The notes under the pieces: generated by a model | Told to the model about the DNA's origin: nothing | Databases searched by the model: none | Seen by the model: the letters and a program-made list of their open reading frames with translations, nothing else | Assembly (NCBI RefSeq): GCF_903819435.1 | Contig: NZ_CAIJDP010000062.1 | Coordinates: 295,700 to 359,699, forward strand | Direction of reading: 5' to 3' | DNA length: 64,000 nucleotides | From: Flavobacterium salmonis | Lineage (GTDB): Bacteria > Bacteroidota > Bacteroidia > Flavobacteriales > Flavobacteriaceae | Program-made: the position numbers and the translations under genes | Shown here: piece by piece, positions 34,544-41,867 of the stretch | Position numbering within the stretch: position 1 is the first letter of the stretch | Layout: each line of letters begins with the position of its first letter

Positions 34544-36535
34544 ATGAGATTGCGTACAATAGTTATTTCAATAGTATTCATTTTTGTTTTTATTAAGACA
34601 AAAGCCCAGAATTATGAGTTAGGAAAAGTTACCATTGCTGAATTGGAAGAAAAAGTGCATCCACAAGATTCTTCAGCAGTGGCAGCAATATTATTTAAAA
34701 AGGGGCGGACTTTTTTTACGTATAATCCAAAAAGCGGTTTTTCGGCAAATAATGTTTATGAATTTAAAATTAAAATTTATAAAAAAGAAGGACTCAGTTG
34801 GGCTAACCAAAAAGTACGATTTTATGTAGGATATGAAGATCTGGATAAGGATAAGGTAGAATTTTCTAATGCGGTAACGTACAATCTTGAAAAGGGATCA
34901 ATTGTTAAAACAAAACTTAATAATCAGGGAGAGTTTAAGAAAAATGTAAATAAATACTGGAACGAAAGGATTATTACGCTCCCTAACGTTAAAGTTGGTT
35001 CTGTCATAGAATATAAATATATTCTAAAATCAGAGAATATTGTTAAACTTCCGGATTTTGATATTCAATACAGGATTCCTGTAAACTATTTCGAATATAA
35101 AACAGAAATTCCAGAGTATTATATTTATAAACCAATTTTAATTGGAAACCTGCCTATAGAATCAGATTTTAAATTAGCCAGCGGCAACCAAAATTATGAA
35201 AATGAGTATAACCAAAGTAGAACATTGACATATACTCAGATTAATTCCTATTATTCCGGCAGGGATATTCCGGCTTTGATTGATGAACCATATATAAATA
35301 ATGTAGAGAATTACAGGGGGGCTATTACCCAAGAGCTGGAAAGGGTGCGCATGCCGGAACAGCCTGTTAAAGATTATTCGGTTACATGGGAAGGTGTTGC
35401 AACAACAATTTTTAAGGAACAAAAATTCGGAAAGGAACTTAACGAGTTTAATTTTTTAACAGAGGATGTAAAGCGTTTATTGACCAATGTAGCATCACAA
35501 AACGAAAAAGTGAATACTATTTTTCAATTCGTTCAAAACAAAATGAATTGGAATGAAGAAAACGGTTATTATACTGACGCAGGTGTTGTAAAAGCATATG
35601 CTGCTCAAACTGGTAATGTCGCCGAAATCAATTTTATTTTAATTAATATGTTGAAATTGTGCGGAATAGCTGCTAATCCGGTTTTGGTAAGTACATTAGA
35701 AAATGGTGTGCCTGTTTATCCAACAAGAACAGGTTTTAATTATGTTATTGCTGCAGCTGAAATTGATGGAAAGCAAATACTGCTGGATGCTTCTCATAAA
35801 TTTACAACACCGGGAGTTTTGCCTTTAAATGTTTTAAACTGGAAAGGAAGACTTATTAAAAAAGACGGAACCTCAGAAGAAATAGATCTAAATCCTCAAA
35901 ATGTATCAATTGAATCCTCAAATGTATTGGCAAAAATAGATAGTTCCGGAAAGATGAAAGGGACAATCAGGGTGAAGAAAACTAAATATGAGGCATACAA
36001 TTTCAGGATTCTTAATGCCAATAAAAATGTCGAAAATTATCTTGAAACATTAGAGGAAAAATTAGGAGGATTAAAAATTTCAGACTATAGTGCAGAAAAT
36101 AAAAATGCAAAATTTTCAGATCCGGTTCAGGAAACATTTAATTTTGTAACAGATAATCAATCTGAAATGATAGGAGGCAAAATATTTATTAATCCCTTAT
36201 TGTTTTTTACAAAATCCAAAAATCCTTTTACTCAGGAAAAAAGACGAATGGCTATTTATTTTGGATATCCGTTACAGGAAAAAATCAATTTGAGCTTACA
36301 AATTCCTGATGGATATATGGTAGAATCAATGCCTAAGCCTTTACGTATCTCGTCTGAAGATAAACAAATAGTATTTGTATTGAATATTTCGAATGAGCAA
36401 AACAATATTCAAATTACCAGTTCAAGAGAAATAAACAAGAGTACTTTTGCAGCAGATGAATATGAAGTCTTGAAAAATCTTTTTCAGAAAGCGATTATAA
36501 GTCAAAACGAGAAAATTGTTCTTAAAAAAATATAA
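34544..36535 (+). CDS. DUF3857/transglutaminase-like protein, probable pseudoenzyme 2
   Basis: This 663-residue paralogue starts 2 bases after the previous stop, with signal peptide MRLRTIVISIVFIFVFIKTKAQ. LGKVTIAELEEKVHPQDSSA mirrors the preceding protein's mature N-terminus. The transglutaminase region has TGNVAEINFIL, so Val359 replaces the catalytic Cys, and FNYVIAA, so Tyr400 replaces the His, while LLDASHKF keeps the Asp. It ends KIVLKKI, close to the KIVLKRI of its neighbour. Full-length conservation without the nucleophile points to a structural or binding role. Confidence 0.85.
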   Translation: MRLRTIVISIVFIFVFIKTKAQNYELGKVTIAELEEKVHPQDSSAVAAILFKKGRTFFTYNPKSGFSANNVYEFKIKIYKKEGLSWANQKVRFYVGYEDLDKDKVEFSNAVTYNLEKGSIVKTKLNNQGEFKKNVNKYWNERIITLPNVKVGSVIEYKYILKSENIVKLPDFDIQYRIPVNYFEYKTEIPEYYIYKPILIGNLPIESDFKLASGNQNYENEYNQSRTLTYTQINSYYSGRDIPALIDEPYINNVENYRGAITQELERVRMPEQPVKDYSVTWEGVATTIFKEQKFGKELNEFNFLTEDVKRLLTNVASQNEKVNTIFQFVQNKMNWNEENGYYTDAGVVKAYAAQTGNVAEINFILINMLKLCGIAANPVLVSTLENGVPVYPTRTGFNYVIAAAEIDGKQILLDASHKFTTPGVLPLNVLNWKGRLIKKDGTSEEIDLNPQNVSIESSNVLAKIDSSGKMKGTIRVKKTKYEAYNFRILNANKNVENYLETLEEKLGGLKISDYSAENKNAKFSDPVQETFNFVTDNQSEMIGGKIFINPLLFFTKSKNPFTQEKRRMAIYFGYPLQEKINLSLQIPDGYMVESMPKPLRISSEDKQIVFVLNISNEQNNIQITSSREINKSTFAADEYEVLKNLFQKAIISQNEKIVLKKI

Positions 36536-36537
36536 CA

Positions 36538-36864
36538 ATGGATTTGAAAAATGCACAACTTGACGTTGATACCTGGATAAAAGAACACGGTGTCCGCTAT
36601 TTTAATGAATTAACCAATATGGCTCAGCTTACAGAAGAAGTAGGCGAAGTTGCCCGAATTATTGCCCGAAGATACGGCGAACAATCGGAAAAAGAAAGCG
36701 ATAAAAACAAAGATTTGGGTGAAGAACTGGCTGATGTTGTTTTTGTAGTTTTATGTCTGGCCAATCAAACCGGTATCGATTTGCAGGCAGCATTTGACAA
36801 AAAAATGGATTTAAAGTCGGTCAGGGATAAAGATCGTCATAAAAACAATGATAAATTGAAATAA
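36538..36864 (+). CDS. MazG-like nucleotide pyrophosphohydrolase
   Basis: This 108-residue single-domain all-alpha NTP pyrophosphatase is of the MazG/dCTPase type. The metal-binding pattern is QLTEEVGEVARIIARRYG (E-E-x-x-E) followed by DLGEELADVVFVVLCLANQ (E-x-x-D). Such proteins hydrolyse (d)NTPs, often non-canonical ones, to NMP and pyrophosphate. It starts 2 bases after the third DUF3857 gene and may simply share the transcript. The exact nucleotide is not determined. Confidence 0.85.
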   Translation: MDLKNAQLDVDTWIKEHGVRYFNELTNMAQLTEEVGEVARIIARRYGEQSEKESDKNKDLGEELADVVFVVLCLANQTGIDLQAAFDKKMDLKSVRDKDRHKNNDKLK

Positions 36865-36904
36865 TTGTGAAATATCACTCATAAGTTTTGAATTATGAGT
36901 TTTG

Positions 36905-36976
36905 AATTTTGAATTATGAATGGGGAGTGGTAAATTGCGCGTCTGAATTACGTTTCTAATCATTCATAATTCAAAA
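36905..36976. repeat. Perfect 16-base inverted repeat upstream of aroA
   Basis: ATTTTGAATTATGAAT (36905-36920) and ATTCATAATTCAAAAT (36961-36976) enclose a 40-base, more GC-rich loop (GGGGAGTGG ... TTGCGCGTCTG). TTTTGAATTATGAG just upstream (36884-36898) is a further copy of one arm. No T run follows the right arm. Confidence 0.7.
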
Positions 36977-36998
36977 TTTACAACTTATAATTAAAAAA

Positions 36999-38222
36999 AT
37001 GAATTTATTACTTCAAACCAATCATAAAAATTTACAAGGTCAAATTGCGGTTACAGGATCAAAAAGCGAAACCAATCGTTTGTTACTGTTAAAAGCATTA
37101 TTCTCAAATATTACACTCGCAAATACTTCTAACTCCGATGATAGCGAGGTAATGCAAAAAGCTTTGATTGGGAATGACGAGATTGTAGATATTCATCATG
37201 CAGGAACTGCAATGCGTTTTTTAACAGCTTATTTTGCAGTAAATGAAGGGCGTGAAGTTGTAATGACAGGTTCAAGCAGAATGCAGGAACGTCCGATAAA
37301 AATTTTAGTTGAAGCTTTGGCGCAATTGGGAGTTGAAATCTCTTATGAAAAAGAAGAGGGTTACCCGCCAATAAGAATCAAAGGAAAAAAAGTTACAGCT
37401 TCAAAAGTAAGCTTAGCGGCAAATGTCAGCAGTCAGTATATTTCGGCTCTTTTATTGATTGCTTCAAAATTAGAAAATGGCTTAGAACTGACTTTAGAAG
37501 GTGAAATTACTTCAATTCCATACATCAAAATGACTTTGGCTTTGCTCAAAGATTTGGATATCCAAACCAGTTTTGAAGGAAACGTAATTAAAGTTTATCC
37601 AAAAGAAGCTGTTGCATCAAAAGAAATGGTAGTAGAATCTGACTGGAGTTCGGCTTCTTATTTCTTTAGTTTGGTTGCTTTGGCTGATGCGGCATCGATA
37701 ACTTTGAGCAGTTATAAGGAAAATAGTTTGCAGGGAGACTCTGCTTTGGTTTCTATTTATGAAAAAATGGGAGTCAAAACTACTTTCGAAGGAAACAAAA
37801 TGACGTTGGTAAAACAGCCTGATTTTAAATTTGAAACCGTAAATTTTGACTTGAATAATACACCTGATATTGCACAAACAATTGTGGTAACTTGTTTAGG
37901 TTTAGGAATCGGCTGTCATTTAACAGGTCTTCATACTTTAAAAATTAAAGAAACGGACAGACTTGAAGCACTTCGAATTGAACTTACAAAATTAGGAGCC
38001 AATATTTCGGTAACAAATGATAGTTTGACTTTAGGACTTTCTGAAACGATTAATCACAATGTAAAAATTGCAACTTATAACGATCACCGTATGGCGATGG
38101 CATTTGCTCCATTAGCATTGAAAGTGCCAATCATCATCGAAAATGCCGAAGTAGTTTCAAAATCATACCCGGATTTCTGGAATGATTTAAAACAATTAAA
38201 CTTCGAAATCTCAGAACTATAA
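36999..38222 (+). CDS. aroA: 3-phosphoshikimate 1-carboxyvinyltransferase (EPSP synthase)
   Basis: The enzyme joins shikimate 3-phosphate and PEP in the step before chorismate synthase. The 407-residue protein shows GSKSETNRLLLLKALF, the PEP-site region HHAGTAMRFLTAYF, SRMQERPIKILVEAL, VESDWSSASYFFSLVALADA, KETDRLEALRIEL and YNDHRMAMAFAPLAL. It supplies the chorismate used by the aromatic operon at 21-25 kb but has its own location and terminator. The 134-base gap upstream contains a palindromic repeat rather than an obvious promoter. Confidence 0.96.
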   Translation: MNLLLQTNHKNLQGQIAVTGSKSETNRLLLLKALFSNITLANTSNSDDSEVMQKALIGNDEIVDIHHAGTAMRFLTAYFAVNEGREVVMTGSSRMQERPIKILVEALAQLGVEISYEKEEGYPPIRIKGKKVTASKVSLAANVSSQYISALLLIASKLENGLELTLEGEITSIPYIKMTLALLKDLDIQTSFEGNVIKVYPKEAVASKEMVVESDWSSASYFFSLVALADAASITLSSYKENSLQGDSALVSIYEKMGVKTTFEGNKMTLVKQPDFKFETVNFDLNNTPDIAQTIVVTCLGLGIGCHLTGLHTLKIKETDRLEALRIELTKLGANISVTNDSLTLGLSETINHNVKIATYNDHRMAMAFAPLALKVPIIIENAEVVSKSYPDFWNDLKQLNFEISEL

Positions 38223-38232
38223 AAGTTTTTAA

Positions 38233-38398
38233 ACCATATAAGTGATGTAAGTTCATTTAAATAAAATGAGCATAATTGAATAGCCTCCAATTTCAACTGG
38301 AGGTTTTTTTATGATTATTTTTTCGGCTTTAGCAAAACAAAAAACACGCACTAATTTTTAAGAATTCAAATTAAATGAACTTACATCACTTATATGGT
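38233..38398. repeat. Perfect 28-base inverted repeat flanking the aroA terminator
   Basis: Positions 38233-38260 (beginning ACCATATAAGTGATGTAAG) are the exact reverse complement of 38371-38398, enclosing 110 bases that contain the aroA terminator. The same sequence with a few changes occurs once at 25333-25362. The structure resembles a small non-coding repeat unit with terminal inverted repeats; no reading frame lies between the arms. Confidence 0.75.
38283..38310 (+). terminator. Intrinsic terminator after aroA
   Basis: CCTCCA (38284-38289) and TGGAGG (38298-38303) form a GC-rich stem with an 8-base loop, followed by T7. It sits inside the 28-base inverted repeat pair. Confidence 0.85.
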
Positions 38399-38469
38399 GC
38401 AAAAAACGTTTTTCAATGTTGTCGAAACACCACTAAATCAACGACTTTTGAAAATAAACAGTAAAACAC

Positions 38470-38501
38470 TTGACAACGCCTGTCTCACAATCGTATATTT
38501 G
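38470..38501 (+). promoter_or_regulatory. Strong promoter for queA
   Basis: TTG (38470-38472, in CTTGAC) is followed after 21 bases by TATATTTG (38494-38501), an exact match to the Bacteroidota -33/-7 pattern. The predicted leader is about 55 bases to the queA ATG at 38565. The region 38399-38469 holds nothing else recognisable. Confidence 0.7.
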
Positions 38502-38564
38502 CACACGATTTACAATTTTAGATACAAAATCTAAAAGCTACATTTTAAAATCAACAATTCAAAT

Positions 38565-39614
38565 ATGAAATTATCACACTTCAGTTTCAATTTACCAAAA
38601 GAACTTTTAGCAGAATTCCCGGCAGAAAACAGAGATGAGTCTCGTTTGATGGTAATAGACCGTAAAAAACAAACTATAGAACACAAAATGTTTAAAGATG
38701 TTATCAATTATTTTGATGACGGAGACGTTTTAATACTTAATAATACAAAAGTTTTTCCTGCACGCTTGTACGGAAACAAAGAAAAAACAGGAGCAAGAAT
38801 CGAAGTTTTCTTGTTAAGAGAATTGAATTCAGAACAACGTCTTTGGGATGTTTTGGTTGATCCGGCCAGAAAAATCCGTATCGGAAACAAACTTTATTTT
38901 GGAGATGACGATTCGTTAGTTGCTGAGGTAATTGACAATACGACTTCTCGTGGTAGAACTTTACGTTTTTTATATGACGGTTCTTACGAAGAATTCAGAA
39001 ACAAATTAACAGAACTTGGAGAAACTCCAATTCCAAAATACATCAGCCGTGAGGTAACTCCGGAAGACGCAGAAAGATACCAGACTATTTATGCAAAAGA
39101 AGAGGGAGCTGTAGCGGCACCAACTGCAGGTTTACACTTTTCAAAACACCTTTTGAAAAAACTGGAAATCAAAGGAGTAAATTTTGCTGAAGTAACCCTT
39201 CACGTTGGTCTTGGAACTTTTAATCCGGTTGAGGTTGAAGATTTATCGAAACACAAAATGGATTCAGAAGAATTGATTATCAATCAAGCTGCCTGTGATA
39301 TTGTGAATGAAGCAAAAGGAAAGAAAAAACGCATTTGTGCAGTAGGAACTACTTCAATGCGTGCTATAGAAAGCTCTGTATCGTCACAAAGCACTTTGAA
39401 TCCTTATGAAGGCTGGACAAATAAATTCATTTTTCCTCCTCACGATTTTAGCATTGCAAACTGTATGATTACAAATTTCCATACACCAAAATCAACATTA
39501 TTAATGATGATTTCTGCTTTTTGTGGTCATGATTTAATGAAAAAAGCTTACGATGAAGCAATCAAAGAAGGATACAAATTTTATTCTTACGGAGATGCGA
39601 TGTTAATCATCTAA
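38565..39614 (+). CDS. queA: S-adenosylmethionine:tRNA ribosyltransferase-isomerase
   Basis: QueA transfers and rearranges the ribose of SAM onto 7-aminomethyl-7-deazaguanine in tRNA, forming epoxyqueuosine. The 349-residue protein has the full set of family motifs: [77 protein letters not shown] and [19 protein letters not shown]. queE, an earlier step of queuosine precursor synthesis, lies 20 kb away in this window. It is monocistronic, between a strong promoter and a terminator. Confidence 0.97.
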   Translation: MKLSHFSFNLPKELLAEFPAENRDESRLMVIDRKKQTIEHKMFKDVINYFDDGDVLILNNTKVFPARLYGNKEKTGARIEVFLLRELNSEQRLWDVLVDPARKIRIGNKLYFGDDDSLVAEVIDNTTSRGRTLRFLYDGSYEEFRNKLTELGETPIPKYISREVTPEDAERYQTIYAKEEGAVAAPTAGLHFSKHLLKKLEIKGVNFAEVTLHVGLGTFNPVEVEDLSKHKMDSEELIINQAACDIVNEAKGKKKRICAVGTTSMRAIESSVSSQSTLNPYEGWTNKFIFPPHDFSIANCMITNFHTPKSTLLMMISAFCGHDLMKKAYDEAIKEGYKFYSYGDAMLII

Positions 39615-39637
39615 TCTGAAAAACATATAAATTTAAG

Positions 39638-39667
39638 AAACCTGTCAGTGATGACGGGTTTTTTTAT
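39638..39667 (+). terminator. Intrinsic terminator after queA
   Basis: AACCTGTCA (39639-39647) and TGACGGGTT (39652-39660) pair (one G-U) around a GTGA tetraloop, followed by T7. Confidence 0.85.
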
Positions 39668-39683
39668 TTCAAATTTCGGCGTA

Positions 39684-39820
39684 TTACGGGCCATCCATTT
39701 CAAGTTTTGCAATAAAAACCAAGTAATACAAGCACTTTGGGAGCTTCCGATGGTCGCTTCCTCGTTGCAGTATTACTACGGTTTTCATCGCAAAAGCTTT
39801 CCATTTCTATCCCTAACGCA
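39684..39820 (+). repeat. Structured intergenic repeat, copy 2 (decayed, with expanded loop)
   Basis: The element starts TTACGGGCCATCCATTTCA and ends CTTTCCATTTCTATCCCTAACGC. TTTTGC near 39705 can pair with GCAAAA near 39790. The arms align with the reverse complement of the element at 23275 and with the copy at 63838, but the inner hairpin is replaced by about 80 bases. It occupies much of the 380-base gap between queA and kynU; the rest (39821-39994) shows no gene or clear promoter. Confidence 0.5.
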
Positions 39821-39994
39821 ATTCCAATCCAAAAGAAAAATCCGGTTTTAAGCAGCGTTTTAGTTATAGTGAATCTGTTTTTATCAGTGTATTAATATTT
39901 TAATTTAGTAACACCGAACCTGAAATTTGAAACCTGAAACAAAAAACAACTTTTAGAGCATTTTTTTTTATTTTTACTGCACAAAACAAAAACA

Positions 39995-41269
39995 ATGACT
40001 TTTCAAAATACACGCGAATTCGCAAAACAACTCGACTCACAAGACGCTTTAAATCACTATCAGGATCAGTTTATTTTTCCGAAAGTAAATGACAAACGTG
40101 TTATTTATTTCACAGGAAACTCTTTAGGATTACAGCCCAAAAGAACCAAATCCTATATTGATGAAATAATGAATGACTGGGCAGATCTTGCGGTAGAAGG
40201 TCATTTTTATGCTGAAAAACCATGGTGGGATTATCAGGAAAGATTCCCTGAACCTTTAAGTAAAATCGTAGGTGCTTTGCCTTCAGAAGTTACGGTTATG
40301 AATACTTTGACCGTAAACCTTCATTTATTGATGGTTTCTTTTTATCAGCCAACAGCAACCCGTTATAAAATTATCTGTGAAGAAAAAGCGTTTCCTTCAG
40401 ATCAGTATATGTTTCAAAGTCAGGTTAATTTTCATGGTTATAAACCCGAAGAGGCTATTGTAGAAATCAAACGTCGTGATGGCGAACACAATATTCGCCT
40501 GGAAGATGTTTTGGCAAAAATTGAAGAAGTAGGTGATGAACTAGCCTTGGTTTTAATTGGCGGTGTAAATTATTATACCGGACAGGTTTTTGACATTAAA
40601 ACTATTACTGCCGCCGGACAAAAAGCAGGTGCAAAAGTAGGCTGGGATTTAGCGCATGCAGCAGGAAATATCAAGTTAGAACTTCATGACTGGAATGTAG
40701 ATTTTGCTGCCTGGTGCAGTTACAAATATATGAATTCAGGACCTGGAAATGCTTCCGGTTGTTTTGTTCACGAAAAACACCATAATGTCAATTTACCAAG
40801 ATTTGCAGGCTGGTGGGGACATAACAAAGAGCGCCGTTTTAAAATGGAGCCTAATTTTGATCCTGTAGATGGAGCAGGAGGCTGGCAAATCAGCAATTTG
40901 CCGGTACTTTCTTTGGCTCCTTATTTAGCTTCGGTAGAAATGTTTGCTGAAGTTGGAATGGATGCCTTAATTAAAAAAAGAGACAAAATCACCTCTTATT
41001 TAGAATTTATACTCCACGAAATAGATAAGGAAGTTGAGAGTAGTTTCGAAATTATCACGCCATCAAATCCTGAAGAAAGAGCTTCTCAATTATCTGTTTT
41101 TTTACACGGAGAAGGAAGAAGCTTATTCGATTATTTAATGAAAAACGGAGTGATTACAGACTGGCGCGAACCTAATGTTATTCGATTGGCACCCGTTCCT
41201 CTGTATTGTTCTTTTGAAGATATGTACGATTTTGGACAGATCTTAAAAAAAGGAATTTTAGGTAAATAA
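39995..41269 (+). CDS. kynU: Kynureninase
   Basis: The PLP-dependent enzyme cleaves kynurenine or 3-hydroxykynurenine to anthranilate or 3-hydroxyanthranilate plus alanine. The 424-residue protein shows VIYFTGNSLGLQPKRTKSYI, EWARD-like ADLAVEGHFYAEKPWWDYQE, MNTLTVNLHLLMVSFY, VGWDLAHAAGNIKLELHDW and the PLP-lysine region FAAWCSYKYMNSGPG. kmo, the preceding enzyme, is at 50695-52035. The two together suggest a kynurenine route for tryptophan degradation or NAD synthesis; the first enzymes (tryptophan dioxygenase, formamidase) and later ones are not in this window. Confidence 0.96.
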   Translation: MTFQNTREFAKQLDSQDALNHYQDQFIFPKVNDKRVIYFTGNSLGLQPKRTKSYIDEIMNDWADLAVEGHFYAEKPWWDYQERFPEPLSKIVGALPSEVTVMNTLTVNLHLLMVSFYQPTATRYKIICEEKAFPSDQYMFQSQVNFHGYKPEEAIVEIKRRDGEHNIRLEDVLAKIEEVGDELALVLIGGVNYYTGQVFDIKTITAAGQKAGAKVGWDLAHAAGNIKLELHDWNVDFAAWCSYKYMNSGPGNASGCFVHEKHHNVNLPRFAGWWGHNKERRFKMEPNFDPVDGAGGWQISNLPVLSLAPYLASVEMFAEVGMDALIKKRDKITSYLEFILHEIDKEVESSFEIITPSNPEERASQLSVFLHGEGRSLFDYLMKNGVITDWREPNVIRLAPVPLYCSFEDMYDFGQILKKGILGK

Positions 41270-41368
41270 GTAATATCATTTAATTCTGTAAATTTTAAAC
41301 AAAATCATGTAACACTTGTAATATATGTTCTCTTTTACTTTGTAGTGTACTAATTTAAATCTACAATT

Positions 41369-41803
41369 ATGAAAGGCTTATATATTTTATTAGCGGCTAT
41401 ACTTATTACTTCTTGTCAAAATCAAAGTAAGGAAGATCTAAATAAAGTGAAACAAGCGAGTATTGATTCAATGAAAGTTGAAATTGAAAAGCAAAGAGTA
41501 ATTGATTCAATGAAAACGGAAATGGCTAATTTGCAAGAGGAAAAAGAAAAAGCTGAAGCAGAAAAGGCAGAGGCACAAAAAGTGGTAGTGGTACATCCGC
41601 AAGATAGAACAACTACTGCTGCACCCGCTAAAAAGAAAGGTTGGAGTTCTACTGCAAAAGGTGCGGTAATTGGTGCCGGTGTTGGAGCAATAACAGGTGC
41701 TGCAGTCAGTAAGAAAAAAGGTGAAGGAGCCATTATTGGCGGTTTGGCCGGAGCTGGCGTTGGAGCAGGAACAGGTGCAATTATTGATAGCAAAAAGAAA
41801 TAA
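41369..41803 (+). CDS. Glycine-zipper lipoprotein with coiled coil
   Basis: The 144-residue protein starts MKGLYILLAAILITSCQNQS, with lipobox ITSC (Cys16). Residues 20-70 are a charged, heptad-like helix (SMKVEIEKQRVIDSMKTEMANLQEEKEKAE) that contains the short repeat VIDSMK/SIDSMK. A linker then leads to a glycine-zipper segment, KGAVIGAGVGAITGAAVSKK then GAIIGGLAGAGVGAGTGAII, seen in membrane-inserting YMGG-type proteins. It is probably an outer-membrane lipoprotein; the function is unknown. Confidence 0.8.
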   Translation: MKGLYILLAAILITSCQNQSKEDLNKVKQASIDSMKVEIEKQRVIDSMKTEMANLQEEKEKAEAEKAEAQKVVVVHPQDRTTTAAPAKKKGWSSTAKGAVIGAGVGAITGAAVSKKKGEGAIIGGLAGAGVGAGTGAIIDSKKK

Positions 41804-41828
41804 AATATATTTTGAATTCTATTATAAT

Positions 41829-41865
41829 AACAAACCCCGATTTTAGAAATAAATCGGGGTTTGTT
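41829..41865. terminator. Bidirectional terminator between convergent genes
   Basis: AACAAACCCCGATTT (41829-41843) and AAATCGGGGTTTGTT (41851-41865) are a perfect 15-base stem with a 7-base loop (TAGAAAT). It separates the lipoprotein gene and the minus-strand 603-residue protein gene. Confidence 0.9.
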
Positions 41866-41867
41866 AT

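Noticed and set aside
39648..39851. Possible 67-residue gene after queA.
   Set aside because: It starts in the queA terminator and reads through the decayed repeat; no coding character.
41422..41793. Minus-strand frame opposite the glycine-zipper lipoprotein.
   Set aside because: Its Ala/Pro-rich protein is the antisense shadow of the GAGVGAG codons.
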